Part shown: in pieces, positions 57,548 through 64,000 of the stretch | Layout: the number at the start of each line of letters is the position of its first letter | How positions within the stretch are numbered: the stretch's first letter is position 1 | NCBI RefSeq assembly: GCF_001485435.1 | Contig: NZ_BCMS01000003.1 | Coordinates: forward strand, 1-64,000 | Direction of reading: 5' to 3' | DNA from: Deinococcus grandis | GTDB lineage: Bacteria; Deinococcota; Deinococci; Deinococcales; Deinococcaceae | DNA length: 64,000 nucleotides | Notes under the pieces: generated by a model | Told to the model about the DNA's origin: nothing | The model's database searches: none | Seen by the model: only the letters and a program-made list of their open reading frames with translations | Position numbers and translations under genes: made by a program

Positions 57548-58774
57548 TCAGGAGCCGGAGCCGATACTGTTCATCATGGTCGTCATCGGGAGGAACACGG
57601 ACACAACGATGACCCCCACCACACCGCCCAGGAAAACGATCAGGATCGGTTCAATGGCGGTCGTCAGGCCTTCGACCTGGGTCGTCACCTCGTCGTTGTA
57701 CATCTCCCCAAGGTAGTTCAGTGTTTCCTTGAGTTTGGACTTGTCCTCGGCTGCGCGGAATTGCAGCCAGTACTGCTCAGGGAATTGTTTGGGATGGCCG
57801 GCCATGACGGGGAACATGGGCAGTCCATCAATGGCCTGTGCGCGCATTTCCCGGAAGTGCTTCTGGTAGACGTCGTTCGCGGCGAGCTGTGCGGTGATGG
57901 AGAGGGCGTCATCGAGGGGGATGCTGTTCTTCAGCATCACTGAGAGGCCGCGGCTGACGCGGGCGAGAATGAACGTCCTGGTCATCGGCCCGACCAGCGG
58001 TAACCGCAGGATCCACTCGTCAATGCGGTAGTGCCCATCCGGGGTGCTGCGGTACCACCGGAACAGCAGCATGATCCCCACGATCACCCCCACGACACCC
58101 AGCGTGACCAGCGGGTTCGAAGCGAGCTCACTGATCGACTTCACGACCTTGGTCAGCGGAGGCAATTCCGCCTTCAGGCCGTCCAGGATGCCCATGAACG
58201 TGGGGACAACCTTGGCCATGATGAAGTACGTCACGATGAAGCACGCAGCCATGATGATGGCGGGGAGGGTCAGGCCCTTCTTGACCATGCCCGCGATCCG
58301 CAGCTGCCACTTGTACATCTCGCTGAGCTCTTTCAGGCTCGGGGCGATGCTGCCGCCTTCAGCACCCATTTTGATGAAGGCGACGAACACCGGGTCGAAC
58401 GCGTGGCTGTACTGCTTACGAGCGACCACTTCGTCGACGGGATGCCCTTCGTCGACCTCCTTGCGGACACTCTCGATGGCCGCGCGAAGCTGCCGGTTGG
58501 TGGTAGTCCGGGCCGCCACGCCCAAGGCTTCGCTCTGCGCGACACTTCCTGATCCGAGAAGTTGCGCGAACTGCTGCGTGAACATGGCCCGGTCCTTCAG
58601 GCTAGGGGGGCGGTTCTCCCACGGCATGGTGATGTCCTGGTTGCGGGTGATGCTGGTGACCTGCACGCCCATGCCGGTCACCATCTTCTGAGCTTCCTCC
58701 TCCGTCGCGGCGACGATCTTCCCCTTGCGTTCGGCGCCGCGGGCGTCAAAGCCCTTGTAATTCCAGGTCCTCAT
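57548..58774 (-). CDS. pilC: PilC/GspF inner-membrane platform protein
   Basis: A 408-residue protein with the GspF plan: two repeated helical domains (FTQQFAQLLGSGSVAQSEAL, and ILARVSRGLSVMLKNSIPLD) each followed by membrane spans (LPAIIMAACFIVTYFIMAKV; VGVIVVSVFLPMTTMMNSIG). PilC anchors the pilus machine in the inner membrane and is turned by PilB. The ATG overlaps the preceding small gene's TGA. Confidence 0.9.
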   Translation of the reverse strand: MRTWNYKGFDARGAERKGKIVAATEEEAQKMVTGMGVQVTSITRNQDITMPWENRPPSLKDRAMFTQQFAQLLGSGSVAQSEALGVAARTTTNRQLRAAIESVRKEVDEGHPVDEVVARKQYSHAFDPVFVAFIKMGAEGGSIAPSLKELSEMYKWQLRIAGMVKKGLTLPAIIMAACFIVTYFIMAKVVPTFMGILDGLKAELPPLTKVVKSISELASNPLVTLGVVGVIVGIMLLFRWYRSTPDGHYRIDEWILRLPLVGPMTRTFILARVSRGLSVMLKNSIPLDDALSITAQLAANDVYQKHFREMRAQAIDGLPMFPVMAGHPKQFPEQYWLQFRAAEDKSKLKETLNYLGEMYNDEVTTQVEGLTTAIEPILIVFLGGVVGVIVVSVFLPMTTMMNSIGSGS

Positions 58775-58983
58775 GAAATGACGCGCCTCATCATGTCAAT
58801 GAATGGAGGGAGGACGAAGATCAAGGTGACGGCAGTGGCCACGCAGGCCGTGAGGATGACACACCATGCCCCTATCATTCTGCGCCTGACAATTGCCTTG
58901 ACCTTCAGGTTCCAGGCTGCGAGTTCGCTGGCCAAGTCGTTATATGACCTGCAAGATTCTCTTGTGGCGTTGATGTCGGTCAC
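58771..58983 (-). CDS. 70-residue single-span membrane protein of the pilus operon
   Basis: A short protein starting (GTG) MTDINATRESCRSYNDLASE, with one membrane span (about 36-58, IGAWCVILTACVATAVTLIF) and a basic tail. The GTG overlaps the upstream TGA (GTGA) and its own stop overlaps the PilC ATG. It takes the place of a small partner such as PilN/PilO-type proteins; the family is not recognised. Confidence 0.6.
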   Translation of the reverse strand: MTDINATRESCRSYNDLASELAAWNLKVKAIVRRRMIGAWCVILTACVATAVTLIFVLPPFIDMMRRVIS

Positions 58984-60068
58984 TGCGGCATCCAAGCGTA
59001 CGCGATGGGGTAGATGCGGCCCTGCGTGTCCTTCGCTTGCCAAGTGATGGTGATGGGCGCGGTGGATCGCGTCAGGACGGAGATCGTGCCGATCAGCATC
59101 GCGCGGGGCATCAGGACGCCGTTCGTGCCCCCGCTGCTGTCCCGCTGAGCGAGCTGCGCTTCAACGGGCTGGCCGTTCTGGTAGGCGCGCAGGGAGGCCG
59201 GGTCGATCTGCATGGCCTGGCTACTGCTGGTGTTGCTGAGCGAGTACGTGACGTTCGTGCCGCGCCCCCGGAAGCTCAGGCGCAGGTACTCGGGGACGAG
59301 CGTCGTGGCGGGTGCGTACTGGGCCTGCTGGACTTGCGGCGCCACACTTAGAGCTGGAGCTGAGGCCACCACCGGCAGCGCGGTCGGCGCGAAGGCGGTC
59401 GCGGCGGCCGGGAAGGTAGAGGCCGGGACGGCACTGGACGCAGCTGGGAACGCGGCCTGCTGGAACATGGTGGTCGCCGACGGGAAGGTTGCGGGCGTGG
59501 GCGGAGTGGGCTGTTGGGTGGGCGCCGTCGCGGTGGGGAAGGTCATCAGGGTGGGCGCTGGCGTGCTCGGTGCCGTCCAGTTCACCGCAGGCGCCGCCGT
59601 GGCCGGGAGGGCAGCTGCGGCCATGGGAGGAACGGCGGTGCTGGGGACGCCGATGGCGGCTGCCGGGTTGGTCGGGAAGGCCTGGACTGGCGCGGCGGCC
59701 TGCGGCATGACCGGGAGCGTGGCGGCCTGGGGCACTGGAGCGGGCGTGGTGGATCGCCCGGACGAAATCGCCTGCGTGATCCGCATCCATTCCGCCTGGT
59801 ACCGCACGGTCTCCTCCAGCGTGGCCACGCGGATGGGTTGCGGGCTCTGGATGTAGATGCTCACGCCGGTTCCCTCGTAATTCGGGATGAAGTACGTGCC
59901 GTTCGCGATGGTGACGGTGCCGTACGGCAGGAGCTGCACATTGAGGGGCATCACCATGGGCTGCGCGCCGGGCGCTGTGACCACGGCATTCGTGAGGGTC
60001 TGCGCGGCGCTGAGGCTGGAGGTACTGAGGACGGCGGTCAGGACAACGGTGGTGAGGAACTTCTTCAT
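58980..60068 (-). CDS. Secreted Pro/Ala-rich protein of the pilus operon
   Basis: A 362-residue protein with a signal peptide (MKKFLTTVVLTAVLSTSSLS), a beta domain (VQLLPYGTVTIANGTYFIPN), a long Ala/Pro/Thr linker (about 105-250) and a C-terminal beta domain (YLRLSFRGRGTNVTYSLSNT). The ending resembles the VirB9-like protein's C-terminal domain (YYRITNSGSVPV). It could be a periplasmic secretin partner. Promoter signal at 60088-60110, with an SD sequence above the ATG. Confidence 0.6.
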   Translation of the reverse strand: MKKFLTTVVLTAVLSTSSLSAAQTLTNAVVTAPGAQPMVMPLNVQLLPYGTVTIANGTYFIPNYEGTGVSIYIQSPQPIRVATLEETVRYQAEWMRITQAISSGRSTTPAPVPQAATLPVMPQAAAPVQAFPTNPAAAIGVPSTAVPPMAAAALPATAAPAVNWTAPSTPAPTLMTFPTATAPTQQPTPPTPATFPSATTMFQQAAFPAASSAVPASTFPAAATAFAPTALPVVASAPALSVAPQVQQAQYAPATTLVPEYLRLSFRGRGTNVTYSLSNTSSSQAMQIDPASLRAYQNGQPVEAQLAQRDSSGGTNGVLMPRAMLIGTISVLTRSTAPITITWQAKDTQGRIYPIAYAWMPQ

Positions 60069-60087
60069 GGACTACCTCGCTGGGTGC

Positions 60088-60110
60088 AGTGTGGGTGACG
60101 TGGGGGTGAC
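60088..60110 (-). promoter_or_regulatory. Regulon promoter signal before the 58980-60068 gene
   Basis: On the minus strand: GTCACC, 11 bases, CACACT, then 19 bases with an SD sequence to the ATG at 60068. Confidence 0.65.
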
Positions 60111-60119
60111 GGGACGGGC

Positions 60120-62381
60120 TTATCGGCCGGGAATCTTGATCTGGGTGACGCCCGCGCCTGGGGTCACGGTAGGGACGGCCGGGCCGCGCGTGTCGGACCG
60201 GTCGGCGGCCTGCAGGCTGATCAGGAGCACACTGGTGCCCTTCGTGACGCTGGTCTTCCCGAACAGGGCGCCCAGCACGGGAATTTCGCTCAGGATGGGC
60301 ACGCCCTTCTTCGTGGCACTGTCGTCGGTGGACAGCACGCCGCCGAGGAGGAGCGTCTCGCCGGGCGTGACGGTGGCGATGGTCGTCAAGGTCTGCTTCT
60401 CGACGAGGATGGAATTCTGGACGCCGGCGCGGGGCGTCTGCCCCAGGTCGAGCTGGATCTGGAGTTCCACGCGGCCGTCGGGGCTCAGGCGGGGCGTCAG
60501 GGTGACGTTCAGGCCGTAGTCGTAGGTTTCGCGGGTCTGCGTGGTGGTGCTCGTTCCGCCGCCCGTGCTGGTGTTCGTCACCGGGAGGAGCAGCTGGCCG
60601 CCATTCCTGAAGACGCTGGGCCGACCGTCCTGCGCGACGAACGAGGTGTCGAGCAGGGTGTTGGCGCGGCCGCTGGTGCGGGCGGCCTGGAGTTTCGCCT
60701 CCACGCTGACGGGGCTCAGTCCAGCCGAGTACCCGGCCGTGAGTGCACCGTCCGTGTGCCCGATGCTGAAGCCGCCCACGCCGACCTTCCAGTCGAGGCC
60801 GAGGTCTGAGCCGTTGCTGCCGCTGATCTGTTCGATGCGCAGTGCCATGCGGACATCGGGCAGTTGCTCGTCGAGATCCTTGATGGTGCGCTTCACGCGG
60901 GCCACAGCGTCCGGGTTGCCGGTGAGGACCACACTTCGCGTCCGGTCATCCGCGATCACCCGCACGCCCCCAATCAGGGTGGCGCCCGCGCTCTGTCCCG
61001 CGCTCTGACTGGTCGAAGGAGTACTGCCCTGGGTGGTAGATGACGCTGTGCTGCCCGTTCCCTGGGCTGCGGTGCCGGTCGTGGCCTTCTCCCCGCCCTC
61101 CGCCTTGGTGCCGTCCTGCGCGTACAGGGTCCCCAGCTGCTGCACGAGGGTGGCCGCCGTGGCGTACGCGAGCGGAACGCGCAGGGTGACGGCCTCCATC
61201 GTCGGGGGCGGGGTGGGCGCGCCCAGGCGCACCTGCTGCAGGTAGGCGCTGACGCGTACCTGCTCGATCGGCGTGGCGCGCACTTCCAGGCCGCCACTGA
61301 CCACGCGGACGGATGCGTTCGGGAAGATCTCCTTCAGGGTCGCGTCCGTCCCGCTGGACACGTCCGGGTACACCACGATGACGCGCATGGCTTCGCGCAC
61401 TTCAGCCGCGCTCAGGGCGGTCTGGAAGGCCGTCAGGTCGTCGGCGGGGCCGCGAAGGACGTACGTGCCCGCGTCCAGCGGTGTGGGCTTCAGGGTGCTG
61501 CTGACACTCGCGGCGATGCGGGTGACGAGGTCAGCACTCAGGGACGTCTGGATGGTGCGCTGCTGCTGCACGTCGGCCGGTGGCACGGCCAGGGGAACGG
61601 GGTCCTGGTCAGACGCAGCTGCGGGCCGGTCCGGAGCGTCCTTCTCCAGCTGCGCGAGGGTGATCTTCGCGGCGGTGAGCGCGGCGGCACTGGGCGCCTG
61701 AAGGTACGCGCGGCCGTACGCGGCGAAGAGTTTCACGTCGTGCAGGGCTGCCAGGGTCGTGCGGGCCAGGTCGGGGTCCGTGCGGGTCATGGGCACGCTG
61801 TCGGTGATGGTGCCTGGAGCGGCGGGTGTGCTCACCTGAGTCGTGAGGAGGGCCTGCACCTGGGCGACCTGCTCCGCCGTGCCGCTGACGATGCTCGCCT
61901 CGCCCACGGGCACGATGGTCGTCCCGGTGAGGGTGGCCAGGCGGGCCGCGTCATCAGCCGTCAGCAGCACGGGGACGGTCACGAGGATGGGCTTGGGCGC
62001 GGTCAGCAGGGCGTTGATGGCGCCTGGCGGGGCGATGACCAGCGTGTCGCCGATGAGTTGCGCGGCGATCTTGTCGCTGTACAGGCTGAGGAGGCGTTCG
62101 AGGGCGGCTTTGCCGGTCAGGCCCTTGATGGAGAGGGTAACGGGCACGCTTGGGATATCCCGGGAGAGGAGGGTGAGGCCAGTCGCTTTGGCGATGGCGG
62201 TCAGGACGGTGGAGAGTGGTGCGCCACTGGGGAGCGTGACAGTGACCGTCTTGGCGAGCTTCGGGTTGCTGGGGAGCGTGACCGCGAGTGCGGGCGTGGC
62301 GGCGACGGCCGCCGGGGTGGCGGCGTACGCGGTGAAGGATGCGCTGGACAGGGCCAGCATCAGGGTCAACATGCGGTTCAT
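60120..62381 (-). CDS. pilQ: Secretin, PilQ-like
   Basis: A 753-residue secretin with a signal peptide (ends near AYA), several N-domains (VTLSIKGLTGKAALERLLSL) and a secretin barrel with GGVRVIADDRTRSVVLTGNP, the long VETG-like part and the closing PGETLLLGGVLSTDDSATKK. It forms the outer-membrane gate for the pilus. The ATG overlaps the preceding gene's TGA (ATGA); a promoter signal lies inside that preceding gene (62427-62449). Confidence 0.9.
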   Translation of the reverse strand: MNRMLTLMLALSSASFTAYAATPAAVAATPALAVTLPSNPKLAKTVTVTLPSGAPLSTVLTAIAKATGLTLLSRDIPSVPVTLSIKGLTGKAALERLLSLYSDKIAAQLIGDTLVIAPPGAINALLTAPKPILVTVPVLLTADDAARLATLTGTTIVPVGEASIVSGTAEQVAQVQALLTTQVSTPAAPGTITDSVPMTRTDPDLARTTLAALHDVKLFAAYGRAYLQAPSAAALTAAKITLAQLEKDAPDRPAAASDQDPVPLAVPPADVQQQRTIQTSLSADLVTRIAASVSSTLKPTPLDAGTYVLRGPADDLTAFQTALSAAEVREAMRVIVVYPDVSSGTDATLKEIFPNASVRVVSGGLEVRATPIEQVRVSAYLQQVRLGAPTPPPTMEAVTLRVPLAYATAATLVQQLGTLYAQDGTKAEGGEKATTGTAAQGTGSTASSTTQGSTPSTSQSAGQSAGATLIGGVRVIADDRTRSVVLTGNPDAVARVKRTIKDLDEQLPDVRMALRIEQISGSNGSDLGLDWKVGVGGFSIGHTDGALTAGYSAGLSPVSVEAKLQAARTSGRANTLLDTSFVAQDGRPSVFRNGGQLLLPVTNTSTGGGTSTTTQTRETYDYGLNVTLTPRLSPDGRVELQIQLDLGQTPRAGVQNSILVEKQTLTTIATVTPGETLLLGGVLSTDDSATKKGVPILSEIPVLGALFGKTSVTKGTSVLLISLQAADRSDTRGPAVPTVTPGAGVTQIKIPGR

Positions 62382-63919
62382 TCGGCCTCCTGGAGCAGCA
62401 CGGTGCGCGTGCCACTTGCATCACGGAGTGTGAGTTGCGTAGGGGTGACCGTCACAACCTTCACGCTGGTCCCCGGAATGACCTGACCCGCTGTGACCGT
62501 CTCATCCCGGCCACTGACGGTGAGCAGCGCGATGGTCTGGCCGCCCTCGGATTGCACCGAGCCGAGGTACGTCACGGATGCAGACGTGGGGGTGACGGGC
62601 GCAACAGGGGCCGCTGCGGTCTCACTGGGTGCAGGGGTCAGGACGGTCACGGCGACGGCGCTGCCCGTGCTCTGCGGGCGGGGCGCGGGCAGGACCGTGA
62701 CGGGCTGGGCGGTAACAGGCAGTGGAGTGACAGGCTCAGGGGCGGGGGGCACGTACCGGGGTGGCGCGTACGTGATCGGTGCGACCTGCACCGGTTTCAC
62801 CTGTTTCACCGGCTGAACGGGCAGCGGAGTGGGTGTGCTCACGATAGGAACCGGAGCGACTGGAGCCGCATCAATGGGAACGACTGTAGGGGTGGCGGTC
62901 TGGAAGGGTGCTGGCGCTGATTGCTGCACGGCACTCTGGACGGTGGCTCGGGCGGCGCCGGTGCTGCTGGGTGCGCCCGAACCGAACGAGCTGGAGAGAG
63001 CTGGATCTGGAGTGACGAGCGCTGAGGCGACTTCCTCGCTGGGTGTTGCTGTCACGGGGGTCTGTTCAGCAGCAGGTTCGGCAGTAGTGGGAACCGTGCC
63101 GGACTGGCTGGGCGCGGCCGCCGACGTCGCGGCAGGCGTGGAGGTGGCGGAGGTGGTGGTGTTGGGCAATGGCGTCGGTTGACCCGCTGGTGTGCTGATC
63201 GCGACAGGTGGGCTCTGCGTCCCGGGGGTGCTGGGGGACGCGGGCGCTCCCTCACGACCAGGTGATGGTGCGGTCAATGCGTCACCGGGGGCGACGGGTG
63301 CGGCAGTTCCGGGCGCCCCGGAGACCAGGTCAGGGGTGGGATTGGGCTGGAGTGATCGGGCGATCAGGACGATGCCGAGAACGCCGAGGGCAGCCGTCAT
63401 GAGGAGCAGGCGCGGCGGGGGTAGACGAACTTTCGTGGGGGCTTTCGCGGTGACGGGTGATTCGTTGTGGGGTGCAGCAGTGGCACTGTTCTGGTCAGTC
63501 GGCGCCGGGCCCTTCTGCTTCTTGAGCCCTGCGCCAGGACGCGCGGGTTTCCTGAGGCCGCGTTTCTTGGGTGCGTCCTGTGGTGCGGTGGGGGCTTCGA
63601 GTTGAGGTTCGCTGGGCGCAGAATCGGAGGCTGGGCCGGGGAGTTGAAATGCCTGATCAGGTGTTGTGACAGGATCCGTGGGCGCTGCGGCTGGTGGTGC
63701 TGTGGGTGCGTGGACAGGACGCGGGGCTGACTTCACGGTTGCTGGTGCCGGTGCAGGCGGCACGACAGGTGCGGGTGGGTCGGCGGTGGCCGCCGGAATG
63801 GGAGTGCGGGTGGGTGCTGCAGCGGGAACGGGGGCAGCGGCGGGCTGAGCAGGGCGGACTGGTGCGGGCCGGGCTGGGGCCGGGCGGGGGCTGGGGTGTT
63901 GCGGGTCTTCTTGCGTCAT
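62378..63919 (-). CDS. GspC/PilP-like protein with Pro-rich cytoplasmic part
   Basis: A 513-residue protein: cytoplasmic Pro/Ala-rich region (about 1-165), one membrane span (LLLMTAALGVLGIVLIARSL, about 171-190), a long Pro/Thr linker, and a C-terminal domain (about 440-513, ASVTYLGSVQSEGGQTIALL, then GTSVKVVTVTPTQLTLRDAS) with the look of PilP/GspC-type HR domains that touch the secretin. It stands directly before pilQ, as those proteins do. Confidence 0.65.
   Translation of the reverse strand: MTQEDPQHPSPRPAPARPAPVRPAQPAAAPVPAAAPTRTPIPAATADPPAPVVPPAPAPATVKSAPRPVHAPTAPPAAAPTDPVTTPDQAFQLPGPASDSAPSEPQLEAPTAPQDAPKKRGLRKPARPGAGLKKQKGPAPTDQNSATAAPHNESPVTAKAPTKVRLPPPRLLLMTAALGVLGIVLIARSLQPNPTPDLVSGAPGTAAPVAPGDALTAPSPGREGAPASPSTPGTQSPPVAISTPAGQPTPLPNTTTSATSTPAATSAAAPSQSGTVPTTAEPAAEQTPVTATPSEEVASALVTPDPALSSSFGSGAPSSTGAARATVQSAVQQSAPAPFQTATPTVVPIDAAPVAPVPIVSTPTPLPVQPVKQVKPVQVAPITYAPPRYVPPAPEPVTPLPVTAQPVTVLPAPRPQSTGSAVAVTVLTPAPSETAAAPVAPVTPTSASVTYLGSVQSEGGQTIALLTVSGRDETVTAGQVIPGTSVKVVTVTPTQLTLRDASGTRTVLLQEAE
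62427..62449 (-). promoter_or_regulatory. Regulon promoter signal inside the GspC/PilP-like gene, serving pilQ
   Basis: On the minus strand: GTCACC, 11 bases, CACACT. The pilQ ATG is 45 bases below with an AGGAGG SD sequence. It lies in coding DNA, so it may be partly chance. Confidence 0.45.
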
Positions 63920-64000
63920 GGTGTCCCTCCGGTCGGGATGGCAGTGGGTGTTGTCGAGGGGGGCGCTTTCACTGGTGTGCTGTCGCGGGTGTAGGTGGTG
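63916..64000 (-). CDS. C-terminal end of a pilus-operon gene, cut by the window edge
   Basis: An open frame enters from the right edge and ends in a TGA that overlaps the ATG at 63919. The 27 visible residues are Thr/Pro-rich (STPVKAPPSTTPTAIPTGGT). Given the operon it is probably PilO/PilN-like, but nothing visible proves it. Confidence 0.5.
   Translation of the reverse strand, partial: TTYTRDSTPVKAPPSTTPTAIPTGGTP

Noticed and set aside
62580..62610. A further GTCACCCCCACG box
   Set aside because: It lies in codons for Val-Thr-Pro-Thr in a Pro/Thr-rich protein, has no matching hexamer and no start codon after it. The same applies to a copy near 24960.
1..64000. tRNA, rRNA and insertion sequences
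   Set aside because: I saw no cloverleaf with CCA-type end, no rRNA-like stretch, no transposase and no terminal inverted repeats with target duplication.

Overview
The window looks like part of a Deinococcus plasmid or megaplasmid. It is GC-rich. It encodes a single-stranded DNA-binding protein (SSB) with two OB folds in one chain and an acidic DEDLPF tip, which is the Deinococcus arrangement. Many genes appear to be leaderless, with a -10-like hexamer six or seven bases before the start codon. A RepA-type initiator lies next to ten iterons (48767-49052), so the replicon origin is inside the window.

Layout. 1-6499: a minus-strand array of small, mostly unknown genes with a ParB-like protein, a DUF4326 protein and an SSB-like protein. 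Ten of these genes carry a hairpin at exactly the same distance from the start codon. 6500-7400: non-coding DNA with GTGTAC repeats, then a MerR-like gene. 8571-25325: a type IV secretion system (VirB2, B3, B4, B5/TrbJ, B6/TrbL, B9, B10, VirD4) whose VirB11 position is held by a SpoIIIAA/Ycf45-like ATPase; I found no relaxase. 25494-29585: an unusual operon with a GreA/GreB-like fusion protein, a large protein resembling sigma-70, and a small membrane protein. 29898-36760: an acetyltransferase, a glyoxalase-fold protein, SSB, a primase-polymerase and partner proteins, and a winged-helix gene facing an AT-rich repeat region. 37129-40805: a MalT/AfsR-like ATPase regulator and a C39-like peptidase. 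40814-48363: type IV pilin-like proteins and secreted proteins. 48364-52124: origin, RepA and two paralogous unknowns. 52366-57442: a lower-GC island with two tiny secreted Cys-Cys peptides, a helical-repeat protein, an M3 peptidase and two membrane proteins. 57548-64000: type IV pilus genes (PilC, secretin PilQ, a GspC/PilP-like protein).

Common control. Fifteen copies of one promoter-like signal occur in the window: GTCACC, 11 bases, a hexamer of the form NACNNT (one copy is GAAACT), and usually 6-7 bases to the start codon. They precede secretion, pilus, peptidase, replication and regulator genes and suggest one regulon. The sigma-like protein is a candidate, unproven, for reading it. Two operons (29585 and 32208) have structured leaders of the same design, in which the ribosome-binding site can pair with one arm of an upstream hairpin.

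Most promising for novelty: the fixed-distance hairpins of the left array, the shared promoter signal with a plasmid-borne sigma-like and Gre-like pair, and the Cys-Cys peptide island. All functions are read by eye from sequence; no database search was possible.
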